Positions 8,500 to 17,542 of a stretch of DNA of 64,000 nt are shown one piece after another. Under the pieces are notes generated by a model. It saw only the letters and a list, made by a program, of their open reading frames with translations. It was not told where the DNA came from and ran no database searches. How positions within the stretch are numbered: the stretch's first letter is position 1; each line of letters opens with the position of its first letter. This DNA comes from Actinomycetota bacterium (lineage in GTDB: Bacteria > Actinomycetota > Actinomycetes > S36-B12 > UBA10799). The translations under genes were made by a program, and so were the position numbers. The stretch is from assembly GCA_020637055.1 (NCBI GenBank), contig JACJWR010000002.1, positions 310,001-374,000 on the forward strand, given 5' to 3'.

Positions 8500-9954
8500 A
8501 TGGCTGGATGCCAAGGAGATTCCGCCGATTCGTCGCACGAAGCGCCGGCTGCTGACTTCACGGCACCTGAGTGGGGTGCCGTTCGGGGCGATCTTGAGGC
8601 GCCTGGGGTGGGGCCGGTGTTCGACCTGCTCGCGGGCATCGATTCGCAAGTGAGCCGGCTGCACGAACTCCTCGACTCGGATGCCGCTGCGGTAGCCGTC
8701 GCCGATCTCCCCGAATTTGCATTGCGGCTTCACCTCCTTGTCACCAGACTCGACGCCGCCCACCAGGCAGCGGTGGGGATGGTCGATTCGTGCGGGGCGC
8801 TGCCACCGGGTCCGGCCAACCTCAACGCGTGGCTCGGCGCTTCTCACCACCTCGATGCCGCCCGCGCTGGCAGGCTGCGCCGTAACAGTGTCTGGCTGAC
8901 CTCACACAGCATGACCGCCTCGGCGTTTGCATCCGGCACCATCACCGAAGCCCATGTCAACGCGATTCGCGTTGTCGCCGATGCAACGGATGCGCGTCGT
9001 GCGGCCTTCGGTGAGTTTGAGTCACTTGTGCTTGACGCGGCAGTGCACACCGATGCCCGTGTGGTGGCGCGCATCATGAATGCCTGGGCCGAAACGGTTG
9101 ACCCCGAAGCAGCCGATGAGGACGCTGACGCGGCATACGACCGCCGCTCACTGCATCTGTCGGAAGTCGGCGAGGGCTGGGACGTGCGTGGTTGGTTGCC
9201 CGGTGTGCTCGGAGCCGAACTGGCGGGGGTGCTCAATGAGTACATGGAACGCGCCCGTCGCGCCGCCGAAGGCGATGAGTCGGTCGCGCCGATGCCGACA
9301 TCCGCCCGTCGGGCCGACGCATTGCTTGAACTGGCTCGGGCCGCAAGCGCCGCCGACCTCTCAGTCGGCGCACGTGACCGGGCCAACGTCGCGATCACTG
9401 TCGGGATTGACGCGGCCCACAGGTGCACCGGCTGCGAAGGCCAGCAAGAGAACGTGCATTCCTGCAACTCCACCACTTCAACTCGAATGCTCGCCGGAGC
9501 CTCGGCAACGTGGGCGGTGGGCAACGGGCCGGGTCAAGGATTCCTACCCCGCTGCCTCGCACGCTGGGCAACCTGCGACGGTGAGATCACTCGCGTCGTG
9601 TTCGGACCCGATTCTCGTCCATTGAACGTCGGGCGCACCCACCGCGTGGTACCGGCCTATTTGCGGCGGGTCCTCGAGCTGCGTGATGGTGGCTGCATCA
9701 TCCCCGGTTGTGATCGCCCTACCGGGTGGTGCGAAGCTCACCACGTACGCCACTGGGCGGCAGGCGGCGAAACTTCGGCAGACAATCTGGCCCTCATTTG
9801 CAGAAAGCATCATCAAGAACTGCACCTTGGCCGGTGGCTCATCACTGTCACCGACGGCATCCCCCGCGCAACGTCGACTCCCGAGCGTCGCCGTACATCT
9901 GCCCGGCGGACTCCGGGGTTGCGCGATTGGCATCGACAACGCGAGGCCGCGTGA
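8500..9954 (+). CDS. DUF222 domain HNH endonuclease (13E12-repeat type)
   Basis: Predicted 484-residue nuclease of the actinobacterial DUF222-HNH family, known in mycobacteria as the 13E12 repeat proteins and often present in many copies per genome. An N-terminal helical DUF222 region (about residues 45-330) is followed by the HNH domain near residue 410: LRDGGCIIPGCDRPTGWCEAHHV, with the two CxxC-like cysteine pairs, the catalytic HH, and the closing LALICRKHHQELH. The ATG at 8500 is preceded by ggaaaggggg at good spacing; an in-frame GTG at 8491 overlaps that site. The function of the family is not settled; a selfish or DNA-repair role has been suggested. It converges on the ABC permease gene. 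Confidence 0.9.
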   Translation: MAGCQGDSADSSHEAPAADFTAPEWGAVRGDLEAPGVGPVFDLLAGIDSQVSRLHELLDSDAAAVAVADLPEFALRLHLLVTRLDAAHQAAVGMVDSCGALPPGPANLNAWLGASHHLDAARAGRLRRNSVWLTSHSMTASAFASGTITEAHVNAIRVVADATDARRAAFGEFESLVLDAAVHTDARVVARIMNAWAETVDPEAADEDADAAYDRRSLHLSEVGEGWDVRGWLPGVLGAELAGVLNEYMERARRAAEGDESVAPMPTSARRADALLELARAASAADLSVGARDRANVAITVGIDAAHRCTGCEGQQENVHSCNSTTSTRMLAGASATWAVGNGPGQGFLPRCLARWATCDGEITRVVFGPDSRPLNVGRTHRVVPAYLRRVLELRDGGCIIPGCDRPTGWCEAHHVRHWAAGGETSADNLALICRKHHQELHLGRWLITVTDGIPRATSTPERRRTSARRTPGLRDWHRQREAA

Positions 9955-10009
9955 TCACCGCGGCCGCCCCGAACCACACGAATCCGGCCAATGGGCGGCA
10001 GGTGCCGTC

Positions 10010-10897
10010 CTACGCCGTCAAGTCGCGTCGGTCGAACCAGGCGATTCCCACTGCGGTGAGCACCAGTGCGATGGCCAGCGGGATCCAGGTGTTGAGCAGA
10101 CCGGGAGCCTCTGTGAGCGGGTTGGAGTTGAGCAACCAGTACCACGGAGAGGCATCCCGCAACCAGGACAGCGACTCGGCGGCGCTACCCACCAGTTGCG
10201 CCGCGAAGCCCAGTACCACGAACACTGTCGCTGCGGCGATGGCCATACCCCGGCTGCCGCTGGCGGCACCGACGGCGAAACCGAGGCTGGCCTGCAACAT
10301 CACCAAGGCGTACGTCGCCACCCCCGCGGACCACAGCCCCCACCAGGGAAGTCCCTCATCGAGGCCCACGAGGGGGGAAGTCAGCGCCAGGATGAGCGTT
10401 CCCGCAACGGTCACGAGCGCAACGAGCACCCACATCCCGATCACCCGACCGACCGCCGCCCACACCCTGGTGACGGGGTTGGCCAACAGCATCTCGAGGG
10501 TGCCTTCGGCTTCCGAGCCGGCGATCACCCACGCGGCCAGAGCGATTCCGAGCACCAGCAGGATGATCGGAAACATGTTGGAGTACAACTGGCTCATGAG
10601 GTAGCCGGCCGGGCTCGCGATCGAGTCGGCGGCCAGTCCGAAGGCATCTCGGAACGCCTCCGGCAGGGATTCTGCGTAGGCGTCCAGTTCCTCTCCGGTG
10701 TCGCGGATGCTGGGGTACACCGCGACCATCAGTGCCATCAGCGCGGCCATCCCGATTGAGTACCCGATCAGGCTGCGACGACGTTCGGCGACCATCTGTC
10801 CCGCGATCGCCAGGGCGGCTCGGGGCCCGGCGAGGTAGTGGCGCCCTTCGGTGTGGTCGGCTGCGCCGACACTCGGGATCGAGTCAGTTCGTGCCAT
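10010..10897 (-). CDS. ABC-2 type transporter permease
   Basis: Permease of 295 residues with six hydrophobic segments: near residues 40-60, 100-125, 150-180, 185-210, 220-245 and 270-290. The cytoplasmic segment GSEAEGTLEMLLANPVTRVW is the hallmark of ABC-2 exporters of the drug-resistance type. The ATG at 10895-10897 (MARTDSIPS) lies inside the last codons of the ATPase gene, giving a 14-bp overlap and translational coupling. Unlike the two-lobed permease at 3293 this one is single-length and would dimerise. Substrate unknown. Confidence 0.85.
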   Translation of the reverse strand: MARTDSIPSVGAADHTEGRHYLAGPRAALAIAGQMVAERRRSLIGYSIGMAALMALMVAVYPSIRDTGEELDAYAESLPEAFRDAFGLAADSIASPAGYLMSQLYSNMFPIILLVLGIALAAWVIAGSEAEGTLEMLLANPVTRVWAAVGRVIGMWVLVALVTVAGTLILALTSPLVGLDEGLPWWGLWSAGVATYALVMLQASLGFAVGAASGSRGMAIAAATVFVVLGFAAQLVGSAAESLSWLRDASPWYWLLNSNPLTEAPGLLNTWIPLAIALVLTAVGIAWFDRRDLTA

Positions 10898-11786
10898 GGT
10901 CGTCGCCCCCTTCTGCCGAGTAGTAGCCGTAGAAGACCGCGTCGAGATCATGACGGCCGGTGTCGATCCTGGCGATCCCGTATGGGGCCAGGGCCGACAT
11001 CACGGCTGCGGCGCTGCCCGCCACCCGGAAGGACGCTTTGACCCCTTCCAGCGAGTCCAAGGTCACGCCTTCGCAGGCGTCGAACACGTCCGCCGGGGGA
11101 GGTGTGTCGAGAACCACGTCGATGGTCTGCAAGGCTGCGGCACCAAGTTCGGTCGTGGTGCCCTCAGCAACCTTGTGGCCCTTGCGCAGGATGGTGACCC
11201 GGTCGGCGATGTCCTCGACCTCGCTGAGGATATGGCTGCTGAACAGCACCGCAGCGCCGACGTCACGTCGGGCATCGACGAGTTCGAGCACGGTTCGCTG
11301 CGCCACCGGGTCGAGTCCTGAGGTGGGCTCGTCCAATACCAAGACATCCGGGGCATGCATGAGCGCCGCCACCACGCCGACCTTCTGCCGGTTTCCTTTG
11401 GATAGTTGGCCGAACTTGCGGGAGGTGTCGAGTTCGAGAGCGGCTACCAGCCGTTGCGTCTCAGTTGCCCAGCAACCTCCGCGCAGGCGGTCGAAAGACT
11501 TCAGGACCGTACTGACCCGCTGGTTGGAGACCAATCGGAAATCACCCGGGAGGTAGCCGATCCGGGCCCGGGTGGCAGGATCACGCGGCGACTGTCCGAG
11601 GACGGCGACTTCGCCCTGCTCGGCGTTGAGATAGCCGAGCAGGGTACGCATGGCCGTGGTTTTGCCGGCACCGTTCTCACCCAGGAGTCCGACGATCTCG
11701 CCGGGTTCCACTCCGATCGAGAAGTCGGACAGCGCGACTGTGCGGCCGTAGCTCTTCGTCACCTCTGTCATGCTCAGCGCCGTCAT
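10884..11786 (-). CDS. ABC transporter ATP-binding protein
   Basis: ATPase partner of the permease encoded downstream. Walker A GENGAGKTT near residue 37, signature-like LSKGNRQKVGV, Walker B VLVLDEPTSGLD and switch His in FSSHILSEV are all intact. The architecture parallels the exporter ATPase at 4921, including the SKGNRQKV signature variant, so the two ABC systems are probably related. I start at MTALSMTEV; the frame is open about 20 codons more but without better support, and an ATG at 11769-11771 is also possible. No regulator lies beside it. The 230 bp between this gene and the deaminase at 12017-13300 hold no convincing gene. Confidence 0.88.
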   Translation of the reverse strand: MTALSMTEVTKSYGRTVALSDFSIGVEPGEIVGLLGENGAGKTTAMRTLLGYLNAEQGEVAVLGQSPRDPATRARIGYLPGDFRLVSNQRVSTVLKSFDRLRGGCWATETQRLVAALELDTSRKFGQLSKGNRQKVGVVAALMHAPDVLVLDEPTSGLDPVAQRTVLELVDARRDVGAAVLFSSHILSEVEDIADRVTILRKGHKVAEGTTTELGAAALQTIDVVLDTPPPADVFDACEGVTLDSLEGVKASFRVAGSAAAVMSALAPYGIARIDTGRHDLDAVFYGYYSAEGGDDHGTN

Positions 11787-12016
11787 ACTTGTCACGGTAG
11801 CCCTTTCCGCCGCCGCGGGGGCCAGGTGGCCGCCGTCCTCCGCCATCGGGTGACCGCTCGGGAACCGGTTGGGGAGCGCCTGCCGACGCGCCGAAGGACC
11901 ATACCCGGTACTGCATTGCCCCTACCGCCGTGGCAAACTTGATCATGACGGCTCCGGTCCGCCGAGCGCACGGATACCCCCCCGCCCCTGCGCCGATGGG
12001 TCGGAGCCGTCACTCG

Positions 12017-13300
12017 TCAGCGACGCTGCGCCACCCGCCTGCTGGCCTCCCGGCCACGTTCGATGATCTCCGCTTCGTCGGCCACCACACGGTCGCGCAT
12101 CAGCACTCGCCCATCGCAGACAACGGTGTTCACAACGCTCGGATCCGCCGAATACACCAGGTTGGCGGTGAGGCTGTGATCGCTCACCATCGTGGGATTG
12201 TCGAGGTCGACCAAGAGGAAGTCTGCGACGCGGCCCTCCTCGATGACACCGGCATCGATGCCGAACGCGAGTGCGGAGTCCCGGGTCGCGGCTCGGTAGA
12301 TCGCGTGGTCTTTGCCTGCCAGCGGTGAACCCGCCTGGGCCTTGGCGAGAAGTGCGGCGGTTTTCATCTCGCCGAACATCGACAGGCTGTTGTTGCTCGC
12401 CGCACCGTCGGTGCCCAGCACGATCCGGCAGCCCGCTCGGTGGGCCTGTTGGTGATGGAAGAAGCCGCTGCAGAGTTTGAGGTTGGAGACAGCCATGTGG
12501 GCGATGACGGCCTGCCGCTCGGCGATCAGAGCCCGATCGTCGTCGGTCAGGTGGACGCAGTGGGCGAGGATGGTTCCGGGCCCGAGCAGCCCCAGCGAGT
12601 CAAGGTAACCGATCGGGGTGAGGCCGTGGAGAGCGAGGCAGTCGCGGACCTCCTCGGCCGTCTCCGAGGCGTGGATGTGCACCCGGCGCCCCGATTCGGC
12701 AACGTCGGCAGCGACCCGCGTGAGGGTCGCCTGATCGACGGCGTACACCGAATGGGGTGCGTGGGCGATGCTGATGCGGTCGCTGGTCCCTGGCTCGGCC
12801 GCGAGTAGTTCGGCGTTGCTAGCTTGGGATCGCGGATTGGGTTGTCCTGCCGGTCCGGTGATGTGCAGCAGTCCGATCTCGGCGCGCACACCCATCTCTT
12901 CGGCCGCACGGAGGGTCGCGGTCTGTTCCCAGTACATGTCGTTGAAGAAGACCGTGCCGGACTTGATCATCTCCAGAATTGCCAGGCGCGATCCGGCGTA
13001 GATGTCCTCCTCGGTCAACTGCGCCTCGGCCGGCCAGATGTGGTCGCCGAGCCAGTTGGCCAGTTCGAGGTCCTCGGCGTACCCGCGCAGCAGGGTCATC
13101 GCGGCGTGGGTGTGGGCGTTGTAGAACGGCGGGATGATCGCCTGCCTCGCGGCGGCGTCGAGAACGACGTCGGCGTCGCCTTCGAGCAGTTGTTCCGGGA
13201 TCGAGGCGTGCTGACCGATCGCGGTGATGCGGTTGTCCTCCACCCGGACGTCGGTCACCTCACCATCGAGCAAGACGTTGCGCACCAACAGGCGTGACAT
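12017..13300 (-). CDS. Amidohydrolase of the SAH/MTA (adenosine-type) deaminase family
   Basis: Metal-dependent deaminase of 427 residues, similar in layout to 5'-methylthioadenosine/S-adenosylhomocysteine deaminases (MtaD/DadD). Metal ligands are visible as NAHTHAAMTLLRG (HxH, about residue 63), HIHASET, LAHCVHL and the Asp in GTDGAASNNSL; the last motif, with SNN, is typical of this deaminase group. The gene starts in a TGATG overlap with the upstream gene for a SAH-hydrolase-like protein, so the two are coupled. Together they suggest a route for SAH in which the adenosine moiety is deaminated to S-inosylhomocysteine and the thioether then hydrolysed; the order of steps is inference. Confidence 0.88.
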   Translation of the reverse strand: MSRLLVRNVLLDGEVTDVRVEDNRITAIGQHASIPEQLLEGDADVVLDAAARQAIIPPFYNAHTHAAMTLLRGYAEDLELANWLGDHIWPAEAQLTEEDIYAGSRLAILEMIKSGTVFFNDMYWEQTATLRAAEEMGVRAEIGLLHITGPAGQPNPRSQASNAELLAAEPGTSDRISIAHAPHSVYAVDQATLTRVAADVAESGRRVHIHASETAEEVRDCLALHGLTPIGYLDSLGLLGPGTILAHCVHLTDDDRALIAERQAVIAHMAVSNLKLCSGFFHHQQAHRAGCRIVLGTDGAASNNSLSMFGEMKTAALLAKAQAGSPLAGKDHAIYRAATRDSALAFGIDAGVIEEGRVADFLLVDLDNPTMVSDHSLTANLVYSADPSVVNTVVCDGRVLMRDRVVADEAEIIERGREASRRVAQRR

Positions 13301-14361
13301 CAGGTGAAGCCTCCAAGGTCGTCGATTTCGTCCGTGATCAGTCCCTGCTCGCGGGTTATCCGCAGCAGTTCGGTCTCCACTCCAACCGGCGGGAGCGCCA
13401 GACCCGGCGGCAAGTCGGATGTCGCAAGTTCTACCGCGCACGCATTGCTCAACGCCATCGTGGCGTCGAGGTAGCGCAGCAGTGTCGGTTCGGGTAGAGC
13501 GAAGTTGACCGGGAACTTGCCGTTGAGGGCCCGGGCCGGCGGCATCCGGGGGCCGAACTCGTCCTCGGCGCCCATGTTGGCCAGCAACGCGGAACTGGCG
13601 GACAACTCGTCTGCGTAGCTGTCCAGGCCCGCGTACACACCGGTCGCCGCCACAACGCACCAGGCGTCCTCGACGGCCTCAAGCACTAGCGCGCGGTCGT
13701 CTGGGCCGACGGCGGACATGGTGACGCCCAGCTTTACCGCCACCCGTTCGGCCTGGCCGGGTACCGGATCCACCGCCGTGATGCGGGCACCGTGCCGGGC
13801 GGCCGCGTGTGCCACCCCGGCTCCAACCTTCCCCAGGCCGAAGATCACGATCGCCGCACCTGCCGGAATCGGGTGCCCGAGGCTGGTCATGGCGCGCACG
13901 AAGCCGTCGCTGGTACCGAGTGTGGTTTCGATGCGCTTAATCGCCCCTGAATCCACACTCAACACAGGTTTGGCCGAGGCAACGTACCGATCCAGGCCGG
14001 ACCGGGTGAGCTCCGCGTAGCCGAACCCCGAGGGCACGTCCGCATGCAAGCCGGCGCAGTCGAGCACGATGTCGAATTCGCCGGATGGTTCCGACGTCAC
14101 CGGGACACCCAAGCCGGGCAGCGCGGCCACCACAGCGGAATCCGAGGGCAGCGTCGGGTTCACCGCTACCGTGAGGCGGGCTCCGGCGGCCGACAACGCG
14201 AGGTACTTGGCCATGGTGTTCGCGAAGACGGGCGTCGCGTCGAGGATTCGCATCCCCGCCAGCGGCCGACTCGATGACCAGGTCCGGTATTGCCACCACA
14301 ACGCGGGGAACTCGGACTGTGGGTAGCGCGCGGTCACCGCAGTGAGCAGGTCAGTGGCCAT
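13300..14361 (-). CDS. Divergent S-adenosylhomocysteine hydrolase-like NAD-binding protein
   Basis: The 353-residue protein resembles S-adenosylhomocysteine hydrolase but is shorter than the usual 430-490. Family features: an N-terminal PALWWQYRTWSSSRPLAGMRI segment with DATPVFANTMAKYLAL, a middle part with SGAIKRIETTLGTSDGFVRAM, and a Rossmann motif VIFGLGKVGAGVAHAAARHG in place of the canonical GYGxVGKG. MALSNACAVELA resembles the C-terminal SAHH region. It could be a S-inosylhomocysteine hydrolase, given the coupled deaminase, or a catalytically altered relative. The ATG at 14359-14361 is preferred over an open GTG 14 codons upstream. The acyl-CoA-binding protein gene lies 74 bp upstream in the same direction. 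Confidence 0.75.
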   Translation of the reverse strand: MATDLLTAVTARYPQSEFPALWWQYRTWSSSRPLAGMRILDATPVFANTMAKYLALSAAGARLTVAVNPTLPSDSAVVAALPGLGVPVTSEPSGEFDIVLDCAGLHADVPSGFGYAELTRSGLDRYVASAKPVLSVDSGAIKRIETTLGTSDGFVRAMTSLGHPIPAGAAIVIFGLGKVGAGVAHAAARHGARITAVDPVPGQAERVAVKLGVTMSAVGPDDRALVLEAVEDAWCVVAATGVYAGLDSYADELSASSALLANMGAEDEFGPRMPPARALNGKFPVNFALPEPTLLRYLDATMALSNACAVELATSDLPPGLALPPVGVETELLRITREQGLITDEIDDLGGFT

Positions 14362-14435
14362 GACACCACTCGGCCACCGTCGATCCGCCCCCTCGGCCGC
14401 CACGCAACTGGTCGTCCGGGAAGGTCCGGTCAGCC

Positions 14436-14690
14436 CTACTTCAGAGAGTCGATCAGATCGACGTACTGCTGCTTGGCGTCCTCGCTCGACATGCCCTTCA
14501 ACGACGAGCGGGCGTCGTACTTGGCCCGGCCCACCGGATTTGTGAACCCCGGTCGCTTGCCGCTCACGTCACCCTCCTTGGCCTGCTTGAACAAGGCGTA
14601 GATCTTCAACAGGGTGGCCTGGTCCGGCTTGTTCGGAAGGGAGGTCGAGGCCGCGACCGCGGCCTCAAACTGCTCGTCGAGTTCGGCCAT
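14436..14690 (-). CDS. Acyl-CoA-binding protein
   Basis: Small four-helix protein of 84 residues, the exact size of the ACBP family, which binds medium- and long-chain acyl-CoA in the cytoplasm. Diagnostic stretches are ATLLKIYALFKQAKEGDVSG, KRPGFTNPVGRAKYDAR and LKGMSSEDAKQQYVDLI, containing the conserved Tyr, Lys and Trp-position residues (the usual Trp in KWDAW is Tyr-Asp-Ala-Arg here). A good gaggag site precedes the ATG. ACBPs are common in eukaryotes and scattered in bacteria, including some actinobacteria. Confidence 0.9.
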   Translation of the reverse strand: MAELDEQFEAAVAASTSLPNKPDQATLLKIYALFKQAKEGDVSGKRPGFTNPVGRAKYDARSSLKGMSSEDAKQQYVDLIDSLK

Positions 14691-14800
14691 GGGTGCTCCT
14701 CATACCTGGGTGCCGGTAGTTGACTAGACGATGATCGACGTACCGCGGCGGCGGTGGCAACCGCAGGGCCGATTCGGCTGCGGGTCACGTTGGCACCGGG

Positions 14801-15223
14801 TCACGTCGGCGGCGGCTCCGAGGGTGCGCGGCCCGAGCGCCAGGCCGTCCAGGCGCCCGTGCACCACAGCGCCCACACCACCAGGAGCGGCTGGAAGAGC
14901 AGTCGCACGAATCGGGCGGCATCGGAGTCCAGCCCGAAGGCGTCCGTGCCGGCGAGGAACTGCGCGATGTTGCCGGGGAAGATGATCACGAAGAAGGCCG
15001 CCAGCGCCCACCCAACCGGAACCCGCCAACGTGGGAGGGCAATCAAAGCCAGGGCGAAGGCGAGTTCCACAACGCCTGACACCAGCACGACTGCTCCCGG
15101 AGCAGGCATCCAACTCGGCACCTGAGCTTTGAACTCGTCGGTCGCCACGAAGTGACCGATGCCCGCCACAGCCAGGAAGGCGGCCAGAATCAGCCGGGCC
15201 GCGGTTTGGAGCGAGGAAGTCAC
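14801..15223 (-). CDS. DoxX-like membrane protein
   Basis: Protein of 140 residues with four hydrophobic segments (near residues 8-28, 42-65, 70-92 and 105-125), including the N-terminal LILAAFLAVAGIGHF pattern typical of the DoxX/MauE superfamily, whose members take part in redox or sulfur metabolism or act as accessory membrane proteins. It starts with a GTG one base after the stop of the upstream lipoprotein hydrolase gene, so the two are translated from one message. No specific function can be assigned. Confidence 0.8.
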   Translation of the reverse strand: MTSSLQTAARLILAAFLAVAGIGHFVATDEFKAQVPSWMPAPGAVVLVSGVVELAFALALIALPRWRVPVGWALAAFFVIIFPGNIAQFLAGTDAFGLDSDAARFVRLLFQPLLVVWALWCTGAWTAWRSGRAPSEPPPT

Positions 15224-15224
15224 G

Positions 15225-16433
15225 TCACTCGATGACCGTGCACACCGCGTCCGCCGGCGGGGCGACGCAGTTGAGCATCTCGTCGAATTCGTCCGTGCCG
15301 GTCATCTCCCGGGCGAGGAACGCGTTGGCGTAGGAGTTGGTGATGTCAGCGACCACCTCCACACTCAGCGCCGCCGGGTCGCAGGCGTCCTGGGATCCAC
15401 GCGCGAGTTCGGCTTTGACCGCCTCGGGCAAGTTGGTGTTGCCGGCCACAGCGTCGCGCAGTTTGCAGACGTCGGTGAATGAATTGTGGGAGCCGCCTTG
15501 GATGTCGACCCGCAGCAGCGGCCGACCTTCGATCAGCGACACCGGCCGTTCGGTGTTGGACTCGATCGGGGTGCTCGTGTCACCGGTGCTGCTGACGACG
15601 AAAGTGGGCACATCCACCTGGGCAAGTTCCTCGTCGCTGAGCATCTCGGTGTACGGGGCCATCAGCACCAGAGCCTTGACTCGTGGGTCGGTGGTCGTGG
15701 CACCGAGGCTGTTGGTGTGGCCGGCCACCGTTGCCAGCGAGGTGTAGCCGCCCCACGAGTGACCGCTCAGGGCGATCAGTCGATCGTCGATCCGCCCTGC
15801 CAACGGGTCGGCTGTATCGGCGTCTGCGGCGAGGGCGGCGTCGATCGTGGCCGTGATGTCCGCGGGCCGCTCGAACGCGTTGGTCTGCTCATCGACGCCG
15901 GCGCCGGAGAGTTGATCCAGTGCGGTGCTCCCGGGGTGGTCCGGTGCGATCACCACATAACCCTGGGAGGCCATGAATTCGGTGAAGAAGGTGGCGACCC
16001 AACGGAACCCGCCGCCACCGTGGGAGTAGACGAGCAGCGGGAATTCGCCCTCGGCGGCCGGAGCGTCGGCGAACGAGATCTTCGAGGTGTAGCCCAAGCC
16101 GGGCAGGAAGGAGTACTCGGTCGGGTTCACACCGGCGGTCGCGGACGGATCCGACGGATACCAGATGTCGGCCTCGAACGTCCGCCCATCGCGGGAGTCG
16201 TCGGTCACGGTGATCGTCCGGTGGCCGACTGCGAATGGTCCTTGCTCTCCCGCCTGCGCCTGCTCTGCCTCCGATGCTGCGATCGCGGCGGCGTCGCCAC
16301 CTGCCGGCGCCGACTCGGTGGCGGTTTCATCGGCAGAGGATCCGTCGCCTCCGCAGCCGGCGAGCACGACGGCGGCGCTGGCGAGGAAGGCGAGGGTTCC
16401 GACTCGCGTGGGCAGTTTCGCGTTCGACAGCAT
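15225..16433 (-). CDS. Secreted lipoprotein alpha/beta hydrolase (PAF-acetylhydrolase/dienelactone hydrolase-like)
   Basis: Exported, lipid-anchored serine hydrolase of 402 residues. The signal peptide ends in the lipobox VLAGC (Cys27), followed by a Ser/Ala/Glu-rich linker. The hydrolase core (about residues 70-350) has the oxyanion-side motif LLVYSHGGGGFRW, the nucleophile elbow SGHSWGGYTS, an Asp region around VSSTGDTSTPIES and the catalytic His in IQGGSHNSFTD. The order and the loop before the nucleophile resemble platelet-activating-factor acetylhydrolase isoform II proteins. A ggaggagat site precedes the ATG. The DoxX-like gene follows after one base. Confidence 0.85.
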   Translation of the reverse strand: MLSNAKLPTRVGTLAFLASAAVVLAGCGGDGSSADETATESAPAGGDAAAIAASEAEQAQAGEQGPFAVGHRTITVTDDSRDGRTFEADIWYPSDPSATAGVNPTEYSFLPGLGYTSKISFADAPAAEGEFPLLVYSHGGGGFRWVATFFTEFMASQGYVVIAPDHPGSTALDQLSGAGVDEQTNAFERPADITATIDAALAADADTADPLAGRIDDRLIALSGHSWGGYTSLATVAGHTNSLGATTTDPRVKALVLMAPYTEMLSDEELAQVDVPTFVVSSTGDTSTPIESNTERPVSLIEGRPLLRVDIQGGSHNSFTDVCKLRDAVAGNTNLPEAVKAELARGSQDACDPAALSVEVVADITNSYANAFLAREMTGTDEFDEMLNCVAPPADAVCTVIE

Positions 16434-16566
16434 GGGGATCTCCTCCGGGACCGATGCGATGGCACAAGTTTGGTCGCAGATGCCTCGAGAGGCGAATCGA
16501 CACCCCCAAACGACTGAGGCCGCTACGCTGAGCAGGACACGTTGGGGCTATCGCGGGGGAGGGCTG

Positions 16567-17517
16567 ATGAACAGGCGGATTGCGACCACAGTGGTGGCCG
16601 TGGGATTGGTCGTGGTTGCGGGCTGCGGGAGCTCCGACGACGCCACCACCACACCGAGACGGTCGGATGCGGCGTCAACACCAGCAGCATCCGCCACCGC
16701 CTCGACTCCGGCAACCGCCGCGCCCACGGTCACTGCCGGGGCGACGACCTCCGCATCGGGCGCGGCAGTGGATCTGAGCCCACCGGACCAGACCGGCGTG
16801 GGTTCGACCTGGATCCTCATCTCCGGCAAGGGTCCGTTTGCCGTGCTGCAGTCGAGGACTCGGGAGGACGACGGCCGGATTCGGATCACCTGGGCGACCA
16901 CCGTCGACACCGCCAACGAGTTCTGCTTCCGATATGGCCTCTGCACCGGCGGACCCGACAACTACATCGACAACGACCCGGCGACATCGTGGGCGGTAGT
17001 CGACTGTTCCACTGCCACGTTGGTGCGTCCGTGGGGAACCGATCCAGCCGGGTCGGAACAGACGTTGCGGCGGCAGGGTCCAGACACCTGGGTCGACGTG
17101 CAGACGGGCGCGATGCTCGATTCGAGCAGCGCCGGCGGTGGGGCGGTGGCGGAGTCCATGTGGAACGCCGCGTGCAATCCGGGCATCGACCCCTACTCCA
17201 CGACGGTCGATTGGACCCAGGCCGACCGGCGCAACTGTCCGGTGGGACGCCTGGAGGTGGCCACCACAAACGGTTGGCACGTATGCCTGAGCCCCGAATC
17301 GACCATCAGCGAAGGTTTCGCGACCAACATCGCCAACGCTGTCGGCGCCGAGGGGCAGTACGGCGGGGTACCGAGCCCGAACGGTCAGGCCTACTACTTC
17401 GCCTGCCAGTGGCAGGATCTTGGCCAGGGCTCGGTCAACTTCCGCGCCCTTCGCTGCGGCCTTCCACCCACCGACATCGTCGGCGGCGGAACGGTGGATC
17501 TGGTACCCGTGGCCTGA
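16567..17517 (+). CDS. Predicted secreted lipoprotein of unknown function
   Basis: The 316-residue product begins with a lipoprotein signal ending VVAGC (Cys20) and then a 60-residue Ala/Thr/Ser-rich linker, typical of actinobacterial surface lipoproteins. The folded part (about residues 80-316) has several cysteines that could pair in the extracytoplasmic space, for example in NEFCFRYGLCTG, AVVDCSTA, WNAACNPG, RRNCPVG and YYFACQW. I do not recognise the domain. The frame is open upstream into the region antisense to the divergent hydrolase lipoprotein, but only the ATG at 16567 gives a signal peptide. It converges on the CNNM gene. Confidence 0.75.
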   Translation: MNRRIATTVVAVGLVVVAGCGSSDDATTTPRRSDAASTPAASATASTPATAAPTVTAGATTSASGAAVDLSPPDQTGVGSTWILISGKGPFAVLQSRTREDDGRIRITWATTVDTANEFCFRYGLCTGGPDNYIDNDPATSWAVVDCSTATLVRPWGTDPAGSEQTLRRQGPDTWVDVQTGAMLDSSSAGGGAVAESMWNAACNPGIDPYSTTVDWTQADRRNCPVGRLEVATTNGWHVCLSPESTISEGFATNIANAVGAEGQYGGVPSPNGQAYYFACQWQDLGQGSVNFRALRCGLPPTDIVGGGTVDLVPVA

Positions 17518-17542
17518 GTCGCCGGCGGGCCGGGGCTCCGCC

